From RPQJ01 sp044226195 (GTDB taxonomy: Bacteria > Pseudomonadota > Gammaproteobacteria > Steroidobacterales > Steroidobacteraceae): a DNA stretch of 64,000 bases. Shown here in pieces: positions 54,966 through 62,116 of this stretch. The stretch spans positions 1 to 64,000 of the forward strand of contig JBGAHO010000009.1 of assembly GCA_044226195.1 (NCBI GenBank), given 5' to 3'. How positions within the stretch are numbered: position 1 is the stretch's first letter; every line of letters starts with the position of its first letter. Under the pieces are notes generated by a model that searched no databases, was not told the origin of the DNA, and saw nothing but the letters and a program-made list of their open reading frames with translations. Position numbers and translations under genes: made by a program.

Positions 54966-55445
54966 TCAGCGCTGCAGCCGGGCGACCGCTTCCTCGAACG
55001 CCTGCACGTAGCTCGCGGCCACCCAGGCCCGCAGGCCCGCACTGTCCCGCGCGACGATCGACGGGCAATCGAACAGCGTCACGGCCGCGCATGCCCGGCC
55101 TGCCAGCACGGCACCGAGGTCGATGGTGCTCGCGAGCGCCCGCCCGGCATGCACACCCGCGACCCGCAGCGCGACCCACTTGCCCGTGACGTCGATACAG
55201 GTTGCCGCACCCCCGGCTTCGGCGCCGCGCAGCCGCTCCAGCAGCTGCGCATCCGGCGACGGCACCAGCCAGCGGCGCGGCGCGAAGTGCAACCGGCGCG
55301 GCGAGCCGTCGGCGGCGACGTCGACGCGGCCGGGCGTGCAATCCCAGTCTGCGTCTCGCGTCGATGCCCGCCGAACGAACTCGAACACGCACGCCTCCGG
55401 CAACCGGGTCAGCGTCACGTCGAGCGGCGGATGGCGCGGACTCAA
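54966..55445 (-). CDS. soxG: Sarcosine oxidase gamma subunit
   Basis: About 159 residues, the smallest GcvT-like subunit of heterotetrameric sarcosine oxidase. Features are CIDVTGKWVALRVAG, FDCPSIVARD and the C-terminal YVQAFEEAVARL. The likely start is TTG at 55445, overlapping the soxA stop (TTGA); this makes the protein somewhat shorter than usual (~180-200). Last gene of the sox operon. Subunit assignment rests on position as well as on weak sequence conservation. Confidence 0.82.
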   Translation of the reverse strand: MSPRHPPLDVTLTRLPEACVFEFVRRASTRDADWDCTPGRVDVAADGSPRRLHFAPRRWLVPSPDAQLLERLRGAEAGGAATCIDVTGKWVALRVAGVHAGRALASTIDLGAVLAGRACAAVTLFDCPSIVARDSAGLRAWVAASYVQAFEEAVARLQR

Positions 55446-58357
55446 GCCTTCATCCTCGTGCCCTCGGGATCGAAATGCACGGGCGAGCAGACGCGTACCC
55501 GCGTGTCCCGGCCGCGCAGGGGATCTCTCGCGTGCACCTCCGCGCCGACCGGCACGGCCCGGGCCACCAGCGCGAGGCCGACGGTCTCCTCGAAGGCCAC
55601 GCTGTAGCACGCCGAAGTGACGTAACCGCAGGGCTTCGCATCCGTGGGACCGACCGTGATCTGGGCGCCGGCCAGGAATTCGCTGCGACCGTCCACGGCA
55701 CGCAGGCCCACGAGCCGCGGTCGCGTCGCTTCGTGCAGTCCCGGCAGATCGAGCAGGTCGCGGCCGACGCAGGGCTGGCCGGCGCGCAGCAGCGCCTCCA
55801 TGCCGAGATCGTGCGGCGTCGTCTCGCCGTTGATCTCACTGGTGGTCAGGTAGCCCTTCTCGACGCGCAGGATGTCGAGCGCGTCGAGGCCGTAAGGTGC
55901 GAGCCCGGTATCGACGAGCGACTGCCACAGCGCGACGGCCGCCGACGGGCGGACGTGCAGTTCGTAGGACAGTTCACCCGAGAACCCGGCACGCAGCACC
56001 GAGAGGTCGACGCCGAGATGACGGCCGCGGGCGAAGGACATGTGCGGCAAGGTCGCCAGCGTGTCCTGCCAGTCGCGACCGAGCACGCGCCCCAGCGCGT
56101 CGCGACTCGTCGGCCCGGCCACCGCGATCACGGCCCAGGCGTCGGTGACGTCCGTGAGCGTCACCGCGCGCTGGCCCCACTCGAGCGCCCGGTAATGCTC
56201 GAGGTGGCTGAGCATGTGCTCGCCGTGGCCCGAACTGGTGGTGACGACGTAGCGCCCGGGCTCGAGGCAGAGCGCGAGGCCGTCGTCGAGCACCCTGCCG
56301 TCCTCGCGCAGGTTGACCATGTACCGGGCGCGGCCCGGTCGCAGCGGACTGGCACGCGTGACGTAAAGCGCGTCGAGGAACGCCGCCGCGTCGGTTCCGC
56401 ACACCTCGATCTTGCCGAGCGTGGATGCATCGACGATTCCGCCAACGGCACGCACGCGGCGCGCCTCGATCACCGCAGCCGTGCCCGCATCGGGCCCGTT
56501 ATCGCGGTAGTACCTTGGCCGATACCACAGCCCCATCGGATCGAGCACGCCACCGTGCGCGGCGTGCCACGCATGCAGGGGCGTGCGCCGCGCGACCCGC
56601 AGCGCCATGCCCGTGCGCAACCCGGCGAGGGAGCGCAGCGTGACGGGCTGGTACGGCGCACGCGGCCGGCTGATGCCGACCTCCGCGAGCGGCTCTCCGC
56701 GCAGTTCCGCCACGATCGCAGCTCCGAGCGTCCCGCCGAGTCGTCCCTGGTCGGTGCCGAAGCCGAGCGCCGTGTAGCGCTTGACGTGCTCGATGTCGAG
56801 GAAGCCTTCGGCCAGCGTGGCCCGCAGGTCGGCGACCGTGACGTCGTTCTGCGGATCGACGAACTGCCGCTTCTCGTCCTTTGCGTCACAGGGCGACCGC
56901 CAGAAGGGCGTGAGCCGGGGCGCCGGATCACCGTCCGCACGCGGCGGCGGACTCTCCCACGGCTGGAATCCGAGTGCTCGCACGAGGGCCTGGGTCCGGT
57001 GATGAGCGTCCGCGCAGACGGCATCGACGGACCAGTGCGCCGCGGCCGAACCGACGACGTGGCCGCCCTCGCCCGGCTCCGCGACGAACGCCGCCTGCTC
57101 CGCGAGATAGCGCCGTTCTCCGCCCTGCTGCAGGCCGGGATGAACGACCGGTGACCAGCCCCCGCTCACGAAGATGAATTCGCAGGCGATGCGCCGTCGC
57201 ACGCCGCCGTCGCGCGGCATGACCCACGCACCTTGCACGGCCGTTCGACCAGACACAGCGGCCACGACGTGCGAGACCAGGCATTGCGTGCCGGAGGATT
57301 GCAGTCGAGCCCGCACTGCGTCCACGGCCCGTGCCGCCTCGGCGGGCCGCGTGTCCAGCACGGCGCGCACCTGCACGCCCGCGGCCTGCAGGCGTTCCGC
57401 AGCGACATATGCACGATCATGGTTCGCGAATACGACGGCGGAACGTCCCGCGAGCGCGCCGTAACCCGCGCTGTAGCGCTCGGCCGCGCCGAGCAGCATG
57501 ACGCCGGGCCGGTCGTTGTCGACGAACGCGATCGGCCGCTCGACCGCGCCGAGCGCGATCACCAGGGCACGCGCGCGGATGCGATGCACGTGGTTGGCGC
57601 CCGCGAGCCCACCCGGTTCGCCATGCGCGATGTAGAGCCCGTGACCACCCCCCACCAGGCTGGTCTCGAGCAGCACGCGCGCACCGAGTCCTTCGAGTTC
57701 GGCCCTTGCCGCGCGGATCCACTCCTGCGCGGGGCGGTCGTCGATGCTCGCCGCTTCGTACTGCAATTCCCCGCCAAGACATGCATCGCGCTCGAGCAGC
57801 ACCACCCGCGCGCCGCTGCGCGCCGCGGTCCTCGCTGCGCACACGCCTGCCACACCGCCTCCGGCCACGAGGACGTCGCACGACAGGTGCTCGATGCGTG
57901 GATCCGCCAGGTCGCTGGCGTCTGGCGCCGCTCCCAGGCCCGCCAGCGCCCGGATCGGACGTTCGAACGTACGCCACGACGGCCAGAGGAAGGTCTTGTA
58001 ATAGAACCCTGCGCCGAAGAATCCGCCGCCGAGTTGCAGCAGCGACGCGACGTCCAGGTGCAGCGCCGGCCAGCGGTTCTGCGACCGCAGTTCCATGCCC
58101 TCGCGCAGGCGCAGCACCGATGCCGGCACGTTCGGGATCCTTGCCGCGCCCGTTCCGACGGTGAGCAGTGCGTTGGGCTCCTCGACCCCCGCGGACCACA
58201 CGCCGCGCAGACGGCGGTACTTCATGCTGCGTCCGAACGCGCGCACGCCGCAGGCCAGCAACGCGGACGCGGCCGTGTCACCCTCGCAGCCGACGAATTC
58301 GCGACCGTCGAAGCGGAAGCGCACGGGAGTCGCGCCGAGGCGGGCGCCTTTCCTCAT
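55442..58357 (-). CDS. soxA: Sarcosine oxidase alpha subunit
   Basis: 971 residues. The N-terminal part contains a BFD/ferredoxin-like fold (GCEGDTAASALLACG, RSMKYRRLRGVWSAG), then a Rossmann NAD-binding domain (VLVAGGGVAGVCAARTA), and a C-terminal GcvT-like folate-binding domain (GLSYEL-type FSGELSYELHVRP). With SoxB, D and G it oxidatively demethylates sarcosine to glycine, yielding hydrogen peroxide and methylene-THF. Overlaps soxD by four bases. Complete. Confidence 0.95.
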   Translation of the reverse strand: MRKGARLGATPVRFRFDGREFVGCEGDTAASALLACGVRAFGRSMKYRRLRGVWSAGVEEPNALLTVGTGAARIPNVPASVLRLREGMELRSQNRWPALHLDVASLLQLGGGFFGAGFYYKTFLWPSWRTFERPIRALAGLGAAPDASDLADPRIEHLSCDVLVAGGGVAGVCAARTAARSGARVVLLERDACLGGELQYEAASIDDRPAQEWIRAARAELEGLGARVLLETSLVGGGHGLYIAHGEPGGLAGANHVHRIRARALVIALGAVERPIAFVDNDRPGVMLLGAAERYSAGYGALAGRSAVVFANHDRAYVAAERLQAAGVQVRAVLDTRPAEAARAVDAVRARLQSSGTQCLVSHVVAAVSGRTAVQGAWVMPRDGGVRRRIACEFIFVSGGWSPVVHPGLQQGGERRYLAEQAAFVAEPGEGGHVVGSAAAHWSVDAVCADAHHRTQALVRALGFQPWESPPPRADGDPAPRLTPFWRSPCDAKDEKRQFVDPQNDVTVADLRATLAEGFLDIEHVKRYTALGFGTDQGRLGGTLGAAIVAELRGEPLAEVGISRPRAPYQPVTLRSLAGLRTGMALRVARRTPLHAWHAAHGGVLDPMGLWYRPRYYRDNGPDAGTAAVIEARRVRAVGGIVDASTLGKIEVCGTDAAAFLDALYVTRASPLRPGRARYMVNLREDGRVLDDGLALCLEPGRYVVTTSSGHGEHMLSHLEHYRALEWGQRAVTLTDVTDAWAVIAVAGPTSRDALGRVLGRDWQDTLATLPHMSFARGRHLGVDLSVLRAGFSGELSYELHVRPSAAVALWQSLVDTGLAPYGLDALDILRVEKGYLTTSEINGETTPHDLGMEALLRAGQPCVGRDLLDLPGLHEATRPRLVGLRAVDGRSEFLAGAQITVGPTDAKPCGYVTSACYSVAFEETVGLALVARAVPVGAEVHARDPLRGRDTRVRVCSPVHFDPEGTRMKA

Positions 58358-58593
58358 GCGCCCTCTCCCAGCAGGCGCGTCTCGAGCACCTCGCCCGTCG
58401 ACGGATTGCGCAGCAATTCGAGCCAGGAACGGCAGCCGCGCACGTGCTGCCAGTGTTCCCGGCTACGCGCGAGGTCATCGACCCGCAGGTAGGTCTGCTC
58501 GAACGGCGTCTCGCCGGCGTTCGGCAGGGTCTTGTGGAAGTCGAACTCACCGAGTTCGCGCGGCCCGCAGAAGGGACAGACGATGACGCTCAT
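58354..58593 (-). CDS. soxD: Sarcosine oxidase delta subunit
   Basis: 79 residues with the zinc-type MSVIVCPFCGPREL start (Cys6, Cys9), a conserved WQHVRGCRSWLEL segment and NPSTGEV. It stabilises the heterotetramer. Overlaps soxB and soxA by four bases on either side. Confidence 0.94.
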   Translation of the reverse strand: MSVIVCPFCGPRELGEFDFHKTLPNAGETPFEQTYLRVDDLARSREHWQHVRGCRSWLELLRNPSTGEVLETRLLGEGA

Positions 58594-59864
58594 TGCCGCA
58601 CCGGGAACGGGCCGGCCCCGCGTTCATCGAGCAGGTGCCCGGTCGCGAAGCGCGAGAGGCGGAACGGCGCGATCAGGTCCGGCGCACGGCCGGTCGCCAC
58701 CAGCGTGGCGCAGTGGGCACCGGAGGCGGGAATCGCCTTGAATCCGCCGTAGCACCAGCCGGCATTGAGAAAGACGTTCTCGTAGCGGATCCGGTCGATG
58801 ATGGGGCAACCGTCCATCGTCTGGTCGTTCATGCCGGCCCAGTTGCGCAGGATGCGCAGCCCGGCAAGTTGCGGCAGCAGGTCGACGGCCGCCGCCACGA
58901 CATCCTCCATGCGATCCCAGCGACCTTCACGGGTGAACGAGGGATAGCCGTCGAGCCGCCCGCCCATCACCACGCCACCTCGATCGGACTGCAGCACGTA
59001 CACCTCGCCGTGCGCAGGCAGCACCGACACCAGCACCGAGCGCAGCAGCGGCTTGATCGGCTCGGTGACCATGGCCTGCAGGCGATGCGTCTCGATCGGC
59101 AGCGGCACGCCGAGCATGCGGCCGACCATGCCGGTCAGGCCGGCGGTCGCAAACACGATCCGGTCGGCGCGCACCTCGCCGCGCGTGGTCTCGACGCCCT
59201 GCGCCCGGCCACCGGCGACGCTCACGCCCGTGACCTCGCAGCGCTCGATGATGTCCACGCCTGCCGCCGTCGCCGCGCGCGCGTAGCCCCAGGCGACCGC
59301 GTCGTGACGCACCGTGCCGCCGCGCTTCTGCACCAGCGCGCCTGCGATCGGGAACCGCCGCGGCAGTCCCGGATCGAGTTCGGGGTAATGACGAGCGAGG
59401 GCCGGACCGTCCATGAGCTCGGCGTCGATGCCGGCGAGGCGCAGCGCATTGCCGCGCCGCGTGAGCGCCGGGAATTCGTCCTCGGAGATCGCGAGATCCA
59501 CGACTCCGCGCGGGCTGTACATCACGTTGTAGTTCAGCAGCCGCGAGAGACCCTCGTAGCGTCGCAACGAGTCCTCGTAGAAATAATGGTTCTCCGGGTA
59601 GAGGTAGTTCGAGCGCACGATCGTGGTGTTGCGCCCGACGTTGCCGTACCCCAGCAGGAACTTCTCGAGCACCGCGACGCGCAGGCCATGGTCGCGGGCG
59701 AGATGAAACGCGGTGGCGAGGCCGTGCCCGCCCGCCCCCACGACCACGACGTCGTAGTGCGCCTTGAGCGAACGGCCCGACCACAGCGGCCGCCAGTACG
59801 ACGGGCCGGCCAGCCGCGCCCTCAACAGCGCCCACGCCGAATAGTGCGGACGTGCCCCGCTCAC
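58590..59864 (-). CDS. soxB: Sarcosine oxidase beta subunit
   Basis: 424-residue flavoprotein containing the catalytic site. FAD-binding dinucleotide fold DVVVVGAGGHGLA at about 38-50, GRNTTIVRSNYL near 78, and the GGTVRHDAVAWGYARA segment whose His187 corresponds to the residue covalently bound to FMN in characterised enzymes. GTG at 59864 overlaps the repressor stop (GTGA) and gives the family N terminus SAWALLRARL. The order soxB-soxD-soxA-soxG is the standard one. Confidence 0.95.
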   Translation of the reverse strand: MSGARPHYSAWALLRARLAGPSYWRPLWSGRSLKAHYDVVVVGAGGHGLATAFHLARDHGLRVAVLEKFLLGYGNVGRNTTIVRSNYLYPENHYFYEDSLRRYEGLSRLLNYNVMYSPRGVVDLAISEDEFPALTRRGNALRLAGIDAELMDGPALARHYPELDPGLPRRFPIAGALVQKRGGTVRHDAVAWGYARAATAAGVDIIERCEVTGVSVAGGRAQGVETTRGEVRADRIVFATAGLTGMVGRMLGVPLPIETHRLQAMVTEPIKPLLRSVLVSVLPAHGEVYVLQSDRGGVVMGGRLDGYPSFTREGRWDRMEDVVAAAVDLLPQLAGLRILRNWAGMNDQTMDGCPIIDRIRYENVFLNAGWCYGGFKAIPASGAHCATLVATGRAPDLIAPFRLSRFATGHLLDERGAGPFPVRQ

Positions 59865-60469
59865 GCTGCCGCCTTGCGTGGCTGCAGCACGGCCGCGAGC
59901 AATTTCTGCACGAGGCGCCGGCGCCGCGCCGGCCCGAAGCGCGCGGCCTCGAACGTCACGGCGAGCCACAAGCCGTCGACCCCGGCGGCCAGCAGGTCGA
60001 TCGCATCACGCGCATTCGACGGCGCCAGGACCTCGCGCGAGTGAACGGCTTCTGCAACACAGCGATCGAGGATCCGCCGCCAGCGGGCGTAGTAACGGCG
60101 GTGCACGTCGGCGAGCTTCGGGTTGTGCATCGCCCCGCTCCACAGGCTCAGCCACACCGCCGGGTAACTGCGCTCGCCCGACTGCGGGACCATGAACTCG
60201 AGGGCGGCCCGCAGCCGGGGCAGCCCGGGCGCGGCATCGGCCAGCGTGCGCTCCAGACCCGCGAAGGATTGCGCGGCCAGCCATTCGAATGCCGACGCGA
60301 CCAGTTCGTCCTTGTCGCGGAAATAGTGGGTGATGACGCCGATGCTGAAGCCGCCCTGGCGCGAGATGCGGCGCACCGTCGCGCTGCCCGCCCCTTCGCG
60401 CTGGATCACCTCGACCGCGAGGGCGGCGAGGTCGGCGCGGCGACGGGCGTGATCGACCTGCTTCGGCAT
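59861..60469 (-). CDS. TetR-family regulator, BetI-like
   Basis: 202 residues: N-terminal helix-turn-helix (ATVRRISRQGGFSIGVITHYF, residues ~30-50) and a ligand-binding domain with the BetI-type stretch VDGLWLAVTFEAARF. BetI regulators sense choline or related quaternary amines. It is the first gene of the sox operon, overlapping soxB by four bases, and lies next to the palindrome at 60505-60518, so autoregulation plus control of the divergent mttB-like gene is likely. Ligand is inferred, not shown. Confidence 0.9.
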   Translation of the reverse strand: MPKQVDHARRRADLAALAVEVIQREGAGSATVRRISRQGGFSIGVITHYFRDKDELVASAFEWLAAQSFAGLERTLADAAPGLPRLRAALEFMVPQSGERSYPAVWLSLWSGAMHNPKLADVHRRYYARWRRILDRCVAEAVHSREVLAPSNARDAIDLLAAGVDGLWLAVTFEAARFGPARRRRLVQKLLAAVLQPRKAAA

Positions 60470-60497
60470 CGGGCTTCCCGGCTGGACTCGCTTCCAC

Positions 60498-60521
60498 TTT
60501 ATACATAACAGGTGTTATAAA
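60498..60521. promoter_or_regulatory. Divergent promoter region with palindromic operator
   Basis: ATAACAGGTGTTAT (60505-60518) is a perfect 6+2+6 palindrome in the 90-base gap between the repressor and the mttB-like gene. TATAAA-type -10 boxes flank it on both strands: TATAAA at 60516-60521 (plus, with TTCCAC at 60492-60497 as a weak -35) and at 60498-60503 (minus). Binding of the BetI-like repressor would block both. A wider GGCTGGA/TCCAGCC pair (60480-60486, 60522-60528) also encloses the site, off-centre. Confidence 0.7.
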
Positions 60522-60559
60522 TCCAGCCGCCGGGCACCACGCCCGCGACGGAGCCAGGC

Positions 60560-62110
60560 GTGAGTCCAGACAGCGCGAACCAACGCCCGGGACGCGGCAG
60601 CCAGCGCGAAGCCCGCCGCGCCGCCCGCAGCCAGCGCGCCGCGAAACTGCCCTACATCCGTCGACGCATTCCGAACGTCGAGCTGCTGTCGAGCGAGGCC
60701 GTTGAGGTCATCGAGCACAACGCGGAGACGATCCTCGAGGAAATCGGCATCGAGTTCCGCCGCGACCCGGAGTCCCTGCGCCTGTGGCGCGAGGCCGGCG
60801 CCGACGTGCGGGGCGATCGCGTGCGGATGCCACGCGGCCTGTGCCGGCGACTGATCTCGACGGCGCCGCGCGAGTTCACGCTGCATGCACGCAATCCCGA
60901 ACGCAGCGTGCGCTTCGGCGGCGATGCCACGGTGTTCTCGCCCGTCGGGGGCCCACCCTTCGTCTCCGACCTCGACCGCGGCCGGCGCTACGGCACGCTC
61001 GAGGACCTGCACAACTTCATCAAGCTCGCCCACGTCGCGCCGGCCATCCACTTCCTCGGTGGCTGCATGGTCGAGCCGATGGACGTGCCGGAAGGCAAGC
61101 GCCACCTCGACGTGCAGTACGCCTTCTTCCGCTACAGCGATCTTGGCGGCGAAGGGACGCCGGAGACGCCAGGCCACGCGCTCGACGCCGTGCGCATGGC
61201 CCAGGTCCTGTTCGGCGCCGAGACCGTCGACCGCCAGTGCGTCCTGCTCGGCAACATCAACTCGAATTCGCCGCTCACCTTCGACGGGCGCATGCTCGGA
61301 TCGCTGCGCGCCTTCGCGTCACACAACCAGGGCGTCATCGTCGTCCCGGCCGTGCTGGCGGGCGCGATGGGCCCGGTCACGCCGGCGGGCTGCATGGCCG
61401 AGTTGCTCGCCGAATGCATGGCCGGGCTGGCGCTGACACAGCTCGTGCGTCCTGGCGCGCCGGTCATCCTCGGCTCGTTCGTGGGCGCCATCTCGATGCG
61501 CACCGGCGCCCCGACCTTTGGCACCGCCGAGGCGACCCAGATGATCTTTGCCACGGCGCAGCTGGCGCGCCGTCTCGGCGTCCCGGTGCGCAGCGGCGGA
61601 TCGCTGTGCTCGTCCAAGTGCGCCGACGCGCAGGCCGCGTACGAGAGCGCGCACACGCTGCTGCCGACGCTGCTCGCCGGCGTCAACCTCGTCACGCACG
61701 CGGCGGGCTGGCTCGAGGGCGGCCTCGTGGCGAGCTACGAGAAGTTCGTGATGGACGCCGACCAGCTCGCGATGATGCAGGCCCTCGCCGGCGGCATGGA
61801 CGTGAGCGAACGCGGCCAGGCGCTCGATGCGATCCGCGAAGTCGGCCCGGGAGGCCATTTCCTCGGCTGCGCGCACACGCAGGTCAATTTCGTGACCGCC
61901 TTCCACCAGTCGAACGTGGCGGATTACTCGTCGTACGAGCAGTGGTCACTGGAAGGCCGGCTGACCGCCGAGCAGCGCGCGAATGCCGTCTGGAAGCGCA
62001 TGCTCGCGGAGTACGAAGACCCGGGCATCGACCCGGCGCGCGACGAGGCGCTGCGCGAATTCATGGCGAAGCGGCGCGCGGAACTGCCGGACGCCCTCGA
62101 AGAGGACTAG
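60560..62110 (+). CDS. Trimethylamine methyltransferase (MttB) family protein, non-pyrrolysine
   Basis: 516 residues of the MttB/MtgB superfamily, corrinoid-dependent methyltransferases; characterised non-pyrrolysine members include the glycine betaine methyltransferase MtgB. The N terminus is basic and the core includes ILEEIGIEFRRDPE, VFSPVGGPPFVSD, LGNINSNSPLTFDGRM and GGSLCSSKCADAQAAYESA. No in-frame amber codon interrupts the frame, so there is no pyrrolysine. No corrinoid protein (MttC-type) is in the window. GTG start at 60560 with a GGAG about eight bases before. It is adjacent to and codirectional with the DMGDH-like gene. Confidence 0.88.
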   Translation: MSPDSANQRPGRGSQREARRAARSQRAAKLPYIRRRIPNVELLSSEAVEVIEHNAETILEEIGIEFRRDPESLRLWREAGADVRGDRVRMPRGLCRRLISTAPREFTLHARNPERSVRFGGDATVFSPVGGPPFVSDLDRGRRYGTLEDLHNFIKLAHVAPAIHFLGGCMVEPMDVPEGKRHLDVQYAFFRYSDLGGEGTPETPGHALDAVRMAQVLFGAETVDRQCVLLGNINSNSPLTFDGRMLGSLRAFASHNQGVIVVPAVLAGAMGPVTPAGCMAELLAECMAGLALTQLVRPGAPVILGSFVGAISMRTGAPTFGTAEATQMIFATAQLARRLGVPVRSGGSLCSSKCADAQAAYESAHTLLPTLLAGVNLVTHAAGWLEGGLVASYEKFVMDADQLAMMQALAGGMDVSERGQALDAIREVGPGGHFLGCAHTQVNFVTAFHQSNVADYSSYEQWSLEGRLTAEQRANAVWKRMLAEYEDPGIDPARDEALREFMAKRRAELPDALEED

Positions 62111-62116
62111 CGAGCG

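Noticed and set aside
60560..62110. Pyrrolysine-containing trimethylamine methyltransferase
   Set aside because: No in-frame TAG codon interrupts the gene and no pyl genes are visible.
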